Assembly (NCBI GenBank): GCA_021199295.1
Contig: JAJQII010000015.1
Coordinates: 1 to 43,479 of the forward strand
Source of the DNA: Clostridia bacterium
Lineage (GTDB): Bacteria; Bacillota; Clostridia; Christensenellales; Borkfalkiaceae
Direction: 5' to 3'
Length of the DNA: 43,479 nucleotides
This document shows, piece by piece, positions 20,181 through 27,676 of the stretch. The notes below the pieces were generated by a model that saw only the letters and a program-made list of their open reading frames with translations, was not told the DNA's origin and ran no database searches. The position numbers and the translations under genes were made by a program. Numbering within the stretch: position 1 is the first letter of the stretch; the number at the start of each line of letters is the position of its first letter.

Positions 20181-20552
20181 ATGGAAACAGTCAGCACTGT
20201 AACCGCCCCTGCGGCAATAGGCCCTTATTCACAGGCAAAAATATGCGGAGGGCTTGTATATACATCGGGACAAATCCCCGTTAATCCCGCAAACGGAATG
20301 ATAGAAAGCAATGACATTGCAGGACAGACAGAACAGGTCTGCGTAAACATTGCGAATCTGCTTGAAGCCGCGGGCAGCGACATAGAAAAAGTAGTAAAAA
20401 CAGTATGTTTTTTAAGCGATATAAATAATTTTGCGGCATTTAATGCCGTATACGAAAAATACTTCACCTCTAAACCTGCAAGAAGTTGCGTAGCCGTAAA
20501 GGACATTCCCAAGGGGTGTCTTGTAGAAATAGAGTGCATTGCTGAACTTTAA
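20181..20552 (+). CDS. ridA: RidA-family reactive intermediate/imine deaminase
   Basis: AIGPYSQAKICGGLVYTSGQIPVNP; ARSCVAVKDIPKGCLVEIECIA; AAAAGGAG SD. Confidence 0.96.
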   Translation: METVSTVTAPAAIGPYSQAKICGGLVYTSGQIPVNPANGMIESNDIAGQTEQVCVNIANLLEAAGSDIEKVVKTVCFLSDINNFAAFNAVYEKYFTSKPARSCVAVKDIPKGCLVEIECIAEL

Positions 20553-20561
20553 AAACATGGC

Positions 20562-20583
20562 AAAAAGCACAAGGCTTTTTACT
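20562..20583 (+). terminator. Possible terminator after ridA
   Basis: AAAAAGC-ACAAG-GCTTTTT. Confidence 0.45.
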
Positions 20584-20597
20584 TATGCGTTTTTTAT

Positions 20598-20626
20598 TTG
20601 ACTTAGCACCCAGTATGTTGTAAAAT
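20598..20626 (+). promoter_or_regulatory. Sigma70-type promoter of degV-family gene
   Basis: TTGACT-17 bp-TAAAAT. Confidence 0.6.
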
Positions 20627-20662
20627 ATATTCATTACTTTAACAGGAGTAAATTTTCGATTT

Positions 20663-21535
20663 ATGAAAGTAGCAATTGTAGCAGACAGTAACAGCGGAAT
20701 AACCCAAGCCGAAGCAAAAGAATTGGGCATGACGGTTATTCCCACCCCCTCTATTATAGACGGCGTGTCTTTTTTGGAAGACATCAATCTTACACAGGAA
20801 GAATTCTACGAAAAACTTAAGGATGACTCTGTAAACGTATCGTCTTCACAGCCGAGTTCTTACGATATAAGCGAAACGTGGAAAAAACTTCTTACCGAAT
20901 ACGACGAAGTTGTATTTATCCCCATCTCGAGCGGACTTTCCGAAACGATGCACTCAGCACAACACCTTGCCGAAGAACCTGAATTTAAAGGTAAGGTTTT
21001 TGTTATAGACAACAAACGCGTTTCGATTACACAGAAAAGTGCCTCTTTAGATGCGCTTGCCCTTGCAAAACAAGGCAAATCGGGCAAAGAAATTGCCGAC
21101 TGGCTTATGGAAACTTCTATGAATTCCAGCATATACATTACGGTAAACACGTTAAAATATCTTAAAAAAGGCGGAAGGCTTACCCCTGCCGTTGCGGCGA
21201 TAGGCACACTGCTTAAGATCAAGCCCGTTTTGCAGATACAAGGCGCTAAACTTGACCAGTATGCAAAGCCCAGAAAGATGCACGATGCAAAGCAGATTAT
21301 GCTTGACGCTGTTAAAAAAGACCTTGACACAAGGTTTAACGAACTTTACAAAGCTGGCAAAATGCGCTTGTTTATAGCACATACCGAAAACTTTGCCGAA
21401 GCAGAGATATTCAAAAAGGAAGCTGAAGAATACCTTGGCTTGCCTGTAGAATATATCTCTCCCCTTTCGCTCAGCGTATCAGTACATATCGGTCCAGGAT
21501 CACTTGCACTTGCATGCGCCCAGGTTGAAAGATAA
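20663..21535 (+). CDS. DegV-family fatty-acid-binding protein
   Basis: VAIVADSNSGITQAEAKELGM; SSGLSETMHSA; LKIKPVLQIQGAK; HIGPGSLALA. Confidence 0.94.
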   Translation: MKVAIVADSNSGITQAEAKELGMTVIPTPSIIDGVSFLEDINLTQEEFYEKLKDDSVNVSSSQPSSYDISETWKKLLTEYDEVVFIPISSGLSETMHSAQHLAEEPEFKGKVFVIDNKRVSITQKSASLDALALAKQGKSGKEIADWLMETSMNSSIYITVNTLKYLKKGGRLTPAVAAIGTLLKIKPVLQIQGAKLDQYAKPRKMHDAKQIMLDAVKKDLDTRFNELYKAGKMRLFIAHTENFAEAEIFKKEAEEYLGLPVEYISPLSLSVSVHIGPGSLALACAQVER

Positions 21536-21557
21536 AAATTAATAAAAACTTTACTTT

Positions 21558-21590
21558 CGGGTTTTACTTTTCGTAAAGCCCGATATTTTT
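21558..21590. terminator. Terminator between convergent degV and yihY genes
   Basis: CGGGTTTTAC-TTTTC-GTAAAGCCCG then TATTTTTAT. Confidence 0.75.
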
Positions 21591-22385
21591 ATCTTTTACA
21601 TATTTATCTGTCGGCGGAACGGCATACCTGCCGTTATATATTACCCCGATTATAAAACTGTTCATCATAAGGTAACACCACAACAAAAACACAATAAGCG
21701 AGGCAATTTTACCGTAAAGTTTGGCAGGGTTTGCAAATTTAAGGTAAATGGCAAAACCCGCCCCACATATAACCCACAAAAGCACTGATAGTAAACTGCC
21801 TGGTAAAACCTGTGAAAACCTGATTTTGTACGGGCAGATAAATAAATTTAAAAGTATAGCGGCAAATATCGCAACAGCCAAAGCAAAAGAATAAATTATA
21901 AGTTCTGCCCACACTTTCCCCAAAATATTATAAATCAACCTGCCGCCGAACACCAGCATACTTACTGCCAAGAAAGTCAAAAATAAAGCGGCAACAATAA
22001 TACCAAGCGAATACAGTCTTAATTTTATGCCGCCCTTTTTAAAACTGCTGCCATAAATTATTTCGCCGCTGCGCCTTAAGTGAAAGAAAAAATTAGTTGA
22101 TGAATAAAGCGTGGTAACAATAAAAATTATTCCCGCACCAGACGTCGCACTGAGGGCATTTACCTGAAGGTCTTCAACAAGCGGAGCAGCGGCAGACAAT
22201 ACGGGCATATTAGTAATTGCCGATACTTCCACCTTACCGAAAAAAAGCGAAAGCCAAAATAAAAACGGGGCAAGACTCATAAGAAAAAAGTAAACGAGAG
22301 TTCCCGATATTGTTGTAAAACGTTTGTCGGAATAATATTTAAATGTATTTACAAAATAACTTATGATTTTGTTAGCGTTTTCCAT
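21564..22385 (-). CDS. YihY/virulence factor BrkB-family membrane protein
   Basis: RFTTISGTLVYFFLMSLAPFLF N-terminal motif, six hydrophobic segments, LIVFLLWCYLMMNSFIIGVIYN. Confidence 0.87.
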   Translation of the reverse strand: MENANKIISYFVNTFKYYSDKRFTTISGTLVYFFLMSLAPFLFWLSLFFGKVEVSAITNMPVLSAAAPLVEDLQVNALSATSGAGIIFIVTTLYSSTNFFFHLRRSGEIIYGSSFKKGGIKLRLYSLGIIVAALFLTFLAVSMLVFGGRLIYNILGKVWAELIIYSFALAVAIFAAILLNLFICPYKIRFSQVLPGSLLSVLLWVICGAGFAIYLKFANPAKLYGKIASLIVFLLWCYLMMNSFIIGVIYNGRYAVPPTDKYVKDKNIGLYEK

Positions 22386-22477
22386 ATCAGTATTTTTAGC
22401 TTAACTATCGGGCATTATACCAATAATTTTAATCTTTACAAAGTACTATGTGTGACATAATATGCTATTTTTATACA

Positions 22478-22510
22478 TAAAAAGAGGCTGAAATGCCAGT
22501 TTCAACCTCT
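22478..22510 (-). terminator. Terminator of feoA-feoB-rluA-rimK chain
   Basis: Minus strand GAGGTTGAAACTGGCATTTCAGCCTCTTTTT. Confidence 0.8.
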
Positions 22511-22521
22511 ACTTACCACAA

Positions 22522-23397
22522 TCAATAAATTTTTTTGTAAATGCTTTCTGCATACGCTCTTGCAACGTTTATTCCCGTTACCCCCTCTATCCCGCCGAAG
22601 AAGGCATTGGAATTTACTTCGCAAACAAGACAGCCACTATTACCAAAGAGCAAATCAATACCGCAATAATCAAGCCCTAAAACTTTGGCAACGCGGCAAC
22701 AAATATCTTCCACCTCTGCCGTAATTTTAACATTTTCACCTTTACCGCCGAGCTCTATATTAGAACGGAAATCTGTCAGAGATGTCCGCTTCATAGCGGC
22801 AATACATTTACCGTCTATAACAATCACCCGCAAATCCGTACCGCTACTTTCTGCAATATACTGCTGAAAAAGATGCGGCACGCATTTTAAGTTCTGCATT
22901 ATTTTTAATAACTCTTCCCTGCTGTCCGCTTTGAAAACTCCCTTGCCCAGAGAGCCGTAACTGCTTTTTATAATCACAGGGTAACCGAGTTCTTTTTCTA
23001 TAAACTCAACTGAAGAAATTTTTATTTGGGCATTTTCATCGTAACATAAAAGTCCCGAGATTGTCTTAGGCATTTGTATACCGTGATTTGAAAGTTCAAT
23101 CGCGGTAACCATTTTATCGTCGCAATCACATATTGCTTTATGGCTGTTGAAAAGCCGTAAACCACATTTTTCAAGCATTTGAGAAACGTATTTATCCTTG
23201 TCAAGATATATGCAAAAATCGTAATCTTTTACGCGGCACTCAATATCACCGCCGTTTATTATTGCCGCGAAAAAATCGTTTTGCCTTACGTCTATCTGCA
23301 CGCCGAGTTTTGCAAACTCCTCTTTTAGCCTTGCCGATTGGTATTCACCCGATTTAAGCTGTGAATACGCGTTATTTAAAATAAGACCTCTTTTCAT
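22522..23397 (-). CDS. RimK-family ATP-grasp ligase
   Basis: FNSHKAICDCDDKMVTAIELSNHGIQMPKT; KSSYGSLGKGV; DLRVIVIDGK; GIDLLFG...CEVNSNAFF. Confidence 0.88.
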   Translation of the reverse strand: MKRGLILNNAYSQLKSGEYQSARLKEEFAKLGVQIDVRQNDFFAAIINGGDIECRVKDYDFCIYLDKDKYVSQMLEKCGLRLFNSHKAICDCDDKMVTAIELSNHGIQMPKTISGLLCYDENAQIKISSVEFIEKELGYPVIIKSSYGSLGKGVFKADSREELLKIMQNLKCVPHLFQQYIAESSGTDLRVIVIDGKCIAAMKRTSLTDFRSNIELGGKGENVKITAEVEDICCRVAKVLGLDYCGIDLLFGNSGCLVCEVNSNAFFGGIEGVTGINVARAYAESIYKKIY

Positions 23398-24233
23398 TTT
23401 TCACCGTTTAATATATCCTGAGGCAACTCTAAGCTATATGTGCTCGTAAATGTTTTACCGTTTAGGTAAGAATACTTGCCGCCCAAACTGAATTTTAACT
23501 GCTTGGCAATAAGGCATTGCCGCTTTAAGGCATATTTTTTATTTAAATTTCTGTCGCCGTACTTTTCATCGCCCAACACGGGGCAACCGATATGCGCCAT
23601 ATGCGCCCGTATCTGATGCGTTTTCCCGGTATGCAGAGTTATACCAACTATAGCTATGTCGCCTTTCGCCTTTAAAACTTTGTATTCGGTTTCTATCCTG
23701 ACATATCCGTTTTTAGGCACGTCGGAAATCTGTACCAACGCCGAAAAAGCATCTTTTTTGAGATATGCACAAATTTTTTGTGATGATACGGCAAAACTGT
23801 TTTTACATAATGCTATATAATTTTTTTGTATATTTTGCGTTTTGAAAGCGTCAATAAGCGTCTTTTCGGCATCATCCGTCTTTGCGAACGCCATAAGCCC
23901 TTTTGTATTACGGTCTAACCTGTGTACAGGGCGGCATTTCTCTGAAAGCTCATACGCAAGAGCTTCAGCTGAAACGCCGTCGGGCTTGTCGCTGATAAGT
24001 ATATTTTCATCCTCATAAATTATAGTATGGCTTGGCTTTGCCTCTTGCAAAGGCGTTGTGTAATAAATAACCTCGTCTCCGATTTTTACAGGTATATCCG
24101 AACAAACCCGCACCCCGTTCACCTTTATATCCTTACTTTTTAAAAGACGCGAAAAGACAAAGCTACCCTGAGGGTAAACTTCGTCGGTAAAATCTCTTAA
24201 AGATAAATTTTTGTGAACGACAAATTTTTTCAT
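23394..24233 (-). CDS. RluA-family RNA pseudouridine synthase
   Basis: VHRLDRNTKGLMAFAKT; GKTHQIRAHMAHIGCPVLGDEKYG. Confidence 0.93.
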   Translation of the reverse strand: MKKFVVHKNLSLRDFTDEVYPQGSFVFSRLLKSKDIKVNGVRVCSDIPVKIGDEVIYYTTPLQEAKPSHTIIYEDENILISDKPDGVSAEALAYELSEKCRPVHRLDRNTKGLMAFAKTDDAEKTLIDAFKTQNIQKNYIALCKNSFAVSSQKICAYLKKDAFSALVQISDVPKNGYVRIETEYKVLKAKGDIAIVGITLHTGKTHQIRAHMAHIGCPVLGDEKYGDRNLNKKYALKRQCLIAKQLKFSLGGKYSYLNGKTFTSTYSLELPQDILNGEK

Positions 24234-25867
24234 ATAATAAATATCAAATGCACAGCATACGCGCCTAAAAAAGCCACGATAAGCTGTATACAGAAAACTT
24301 TTAAAGTTGTTAATGCTCCTACTTCTTTACACGAAGCCGAAAATGCCGATATGCACGCGGGGCACAGCAGCAAAAACGTTGACGATGCCAGTGTTGCAGC
24401 CAGGTTAAGCGTAAGCCCTTCAGGTATAAGCACCGAAATTGTTGCAGCAATATTTTCTTTTGCTGCAAATCCCGTTACAAGCGCATACGCAAGCCGCCAG
24501 TCAGTTACACCCATAGGGTAAAAAATCGGCAAAATTGCTTTACACACAGCAGCTAACATACTTTCTTCTATAGAGCAAGGCTTTAATGTAAACGTAAAAT
24601 TAGACAAAAACCAGCTTACTATACAAAAAAGCATAACCGCTGTTGCTACTTTTATTATAAACCCTTTAAGATAAAAACACAACTTAATTGCGACATGCTT
24701 TAATGAGGGAAAGCCTATCGGGGTTACTTCAGACAGCAATTCCTCGCCCTTGCCGCCTGTAAATTTACCAGCCAGAATGGAAATTGCAAGCCCCGCGAAA
24801 TAAAATGCCGATATTACAGGGAACGGATTGGCAAATACAGGCGATAAAAATGTCAAAAATACGGGTAGTTTCGCTCCGCAAGGAATATATCCAAGCGAAT
24901 ATACGGTACGCCTTTGCGCCTGCTTTGTGGTAAGCCCCCTGGTTGTAAGAATTGCAGCCGCTGTGCAGCCAAACCCTGATATAAGGGAAAACACAGCCCT
25001 GCCCGACAGATTTACTTTTTCAAAAAGCCCGTCTGTTGAAAAGGATAATGCAGACATTATTCCGCTTTCGTCAAGCAGAATAAGAAAAAGATATAGTACG
25101 GCAAGCTGTGGTGTAAACGACAACACGCCGCCAGCGCCGCCTATAATGCCGTCGCATACAAGGGAAGAAAATTTACTTTGCGTCATATTCGCTGATATAA
25201 AATTTTTAAAATTAACGCAAATAAGATTTTCCGCCAAGCCCTTTAAAACCTCCCCGGGCATATTCGGATAAAAAGCCAGAAAAAACATTATAAGAATGGC
25301 AACAACGAAAATTACAGGGGCTGTATACGCGTTATATATTACCTTTTCCGCCTTACTTAAATTGCAATTACCCCCGTAATATGCCTTATTTAACGCAATA
25401 TTTTCATCTTTTATGACAACACTCTGGATACCGTTTTTTAAAAGATTTTCAAGTTCTTTAACAGTGCTTACGACGGGCACGCCAAGCATTGACGACAGTA
25501 ATTTTTTATCGAGGCTTCCGCCTCGGCGACGTAAAGTTTTCAGTTTTGTGACATACACCACAGTACATTTATTCATTGCGATTATACGACGGGTAAGCCG
25601 CAAAGCACTTTCAAGCGTAAGAGAGTCCACGACGTTTACAACTATATCTGCATTTTTAATTTCCCTTGCGGCGCTCTCTTCTTCCATAGAATAACCGTCG
25701 AAGGAATACATACCGGGGACATCGGCATAGGTTACGCCCTTTATTGTTTTATATGCAGGGCGGGTTGTTACCCCATGCCAGTTACCTGTGGAAAGATTGC
25801 TTTTAGTAAGCCGGTTAAACAAAGTTGTTTTACCCGCGTTGGGATTACCTGCAAGTACAGCTATCAA
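24230..25867 (-). CDS. feoB: Ferrous iron transport protein B (short, divergent G4)
   Basis: GNPNAGKTTLFNRLT, GNWHGVTT, ADVPGMYS; GIIGGAGGVLSFTPQLAVLYLFL; GFGCTAAAILTTR core motifs. Confidence 0.93.
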   Translation of the reverse strand: MIAVLAGNPNAGKTTLFNRLTKSNLSTGNWHGVTTRPAYKTIKGVTYADVPGMYSFDGYSMEEESAAREIKNADIVVNVVDSLTLESALRLTRRIIAMNKCTVVYVTKLKTLRRRGGSLDKKLLSSMLGVPVVSTVKELENLLKNGIQSVVIKDENIALNKAYYGGNCNLSKAEKVIYNAYTAPVIFVVAILIMFFLAFYPNMPGEVLKGLAENLICVNFKNFISANMTQSKFSSLVCDGIIGGAGGVLSFTPQLAVLYLFLILLDESGIMSALSFSTDGLFEKVNLSGRAVFSLISGFGCTAAAILTTRGLTTKQAQRRTVYSLGYIPCGAKLPVFLTFLSPVFANPFPVISAFYFAGLAISILAGKFTGGKGEELLSEVTPIGFPSLKHVAIKLCFYLKGFIIKVATAVMLFCIVSWFLSNFTFTLKPCSIEESMLAAVCKAILPIFYPMGVTDWRLAYALVTGFAAKENIAATISVLIPEGLTLNLAATLASSTFLLLCPACISAFSASCKEVGALTTLKVFCIQLIVAFLGAYAVHLIFII

Positions 25868-26085
25868 ACTTCCACCTCTATTTCTTGTGCTATAGATTTT
25901 CTTACAGCAAGCCTTACGCTTCCGCAGCCGATTAACACACTGCTTTTAAAAAGTGAAAACCCAAGCACTGTTACTTTACTTCCCCGCACAATGCCGAGGG
26001 CTGAAAGCCTTGCGCAAGCCTTATTTTCAGTATTAATACTAACTACCTTAGCGCTTTGCCCTTTTTTTAGCTCAAAAATATTCAC
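25864..26085 (-). CDS. feoA: Ferrous iron transport protein A (SH3-like)
   Basis: LKKGQSAKVVSINTENKACARLSALGIVRGSKVTVLG; immediately upstream of feoB. Confidence 0.9.
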   Translation of the reverse strand: MNIFELKKGQSAKVVSINTENKACARLSALGIVRGSKVTVLGFSLFKSSVLIGCGSVRLAVRKSIAQEIEVEV

Positions 26086-26108
26086 AAAATAAACTATGAA
26101 AATTTTTT

Positions 26109-26143
26109 AATGTATATTCTACATTTTATAGACAAATTCTATA
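26109..26143. promoter_or_regulatory. Two tandem 6-5-6 inverted repeats, candidate operators
   Basis: AATGTA-TATTC-TACATT (26109-26125) and TATAGA-CAAAT-TCTATA (26127-26143). Confidence 0.45.
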
Positions 26144-26201
26144 TGCCAGGGCTTGCCTTTTTTATCTTTTGCGGGTAGAATTGTTGAAAAAGGAGGTTTC
26201 A

Positions 26202-27629
26202 ATGAGACAAACTATAGGAGAATTTTTGCAGACCTTGCGCAAGGCCAACGGCTATACCCAGCAGGAAGTTGCTGATAAATTAGGCATTTCAAACAAAACG
26301 CTTTCCGCCTGGGAAAACGACAGAACTTACCCTGATTTGATGAGCATACCCGCTTTAGCAGACTTGTACGGAGTTACGGCAGACGAAATTTTACGCGGCG
26401 AAAGAAAAAGCGCAAACGAGCGTGAATGTCAACCAGAAGATAAAGCCAGAATTTCCGAGAAATACGAGCGCACTGCTCTTAATAATAAATTTATAAAATT
26501 CAATACGCAGAGCTATATACTGCTTATACCTTCTTGCGCGGCGGCGATACTACTGTTTGCAGCTATGTTTGTTACGTTGAATATAGGCATAGTACTGTTT
26601 GTTTTAGGATTGGTGGCTCTTATTACCGCAATAGTTTTACAGACTGTCTTTTATAAAAATGCACTAATAAGTGCAGGCATCACAGAAAGCGGAGAACTTA
26701 CTTCCGCACAAGAACAATACAAAAAGAACGTAAGGGATACACTTTTCAAATGCTTAAAAATAGACGGAGCTGTATACCTCGGCTTAGGTATACTGATGTT
26801 TATAATTGGCTTTATTAACGATCAGGCAAACAAGTACACTACTACATCTTTCAGCGGTTTTTATTACGTAACGGCGGCTGTATGCGTAGCGCTGGGAATT
26901 GCCGTCCTTATTATTGTACAAAGAAATACAGAGAAAAAACCGCCAAGAGTATACACTGAGCAGCAGCAAGTTATTGTTGAAAAGAACAGAAAGCTGGTAA
27001 CAGGCGGTATTTTAGGAGCGGTGATCTCTTGCATACTGATTGCTGCTGCGGCATCATTTTTTCTTGAATACACCTTTACCAAGACGGAAGATATTTACAG
27101 CGGCTGGGCAAACGAAGTTAAGACCTATCTGCAGACGCTTATTGTTGAACAGGACAGCGAGTTACACGAAAGTTACAGCGTTGCCCCTGCGGGCTACTAC
27201 TTTGATTTGCCTGCAGCGGAAGACGTGGAATCTTACGAGTATATTGATTTAGAAAATGGTTTTTACGCCTACTATAACCCTAACAGCGAAGCGTTTGTGA
27301 TAGATTATCAGGTTGATGAGGGTTTATACTTAAATATAAGCTATGCGACAAAAATAATGGTCGGCGATGTTACTGCCTATAACGTGAGATATAACGCCCT
27401 TGAAGTTACGGATAATTCAATGTACAATTACAGCGGATATGTTTACTACTACTCGCCCGAATACAGCATTGAACTTACCGATAAGAACAACGCAATTTAC
27501 ACAATTGTGGAGACGAGTACGCTGTATATTTACGACGGGCTGGTGTGCTGGCTTTGGGCTGGACTTTCTGCCGTGGTTGTAGTTGTGCCTGCTGTTATAT
27601 ATTTTGTAAAGCACAAAAAGGTTGAGTAA
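26202..27629 (+). CDS. XRE-family HTH regulator with multiple TM segments and a Tyr-rich extracytoplasmic region
   Basis: IGEFLQTLRKANGYTQQEVADKLGISNKTLSAWENDRTYPDL; hydrophobic segments; AAAGGAGG SD before ATG 26202 (ORF-track start 26169 rejected). Confidence 0.88.
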   Translation: MRQTIGEFLQTLRKANGYTQQEVADKLGISNKTLSAWENDRTYPDLMSIPALADLYGVTADEILRGERKSANERECQPEDKARISEKYERTALNNKFIKFNTQSYILLIPSCAAAILLFAAMFVTLNIGIVLFVLGLVALITAIVLQTVFYKNALISAGITESGELTSAQEQYKKNVRDTLFKCLKIDGAVYLGLGILMFIIGFINDQANKYTTTSFSGFYYVTAAVCVALGIAVLIIVQRNTEKKPPRVYTEQQQVIVEKNRKLVTGGILGAVISCILIAAAASFFLEYTFTKTEDIYSGWANEVKTYLQTLIVEQDSELHESYSVAPAGYYFDLPAAEDVESYEYIDLENGFYAYYNPNSEAFVIDYQVDEGLYLNISYATKIMVGDVTAYNVRYNALEVTDNSMYNYSGYVYYYSPEYSIELTDKNNAIYTIVETSTLYIYDGLVCWLWAGLSAVVVVVPAVIYFVKHKKVE

Positions 27630-27633
27630 CTTA

Positions 27634-27675
27634 AACCGCCGCCCGTTGCAAGGGTGGCGGCTTAGCTTTTTTATT
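27634..27675. terminator. Terminator between convergent HTH gene and ileS
   Basis: CCGCCGCCCGTTGCAAGGGTGGCGG then CTTAGCTTTTTT. Confidence 0.85.
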
Positions 27676-27676
27676 A

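Noticed and set aside
26169-26202. Upstream start MRVELLKKEVS for the HTH gene
   Set aside because: AAAGGAGG SD sits directly before ATG 26202, and the HTH homology starts there.
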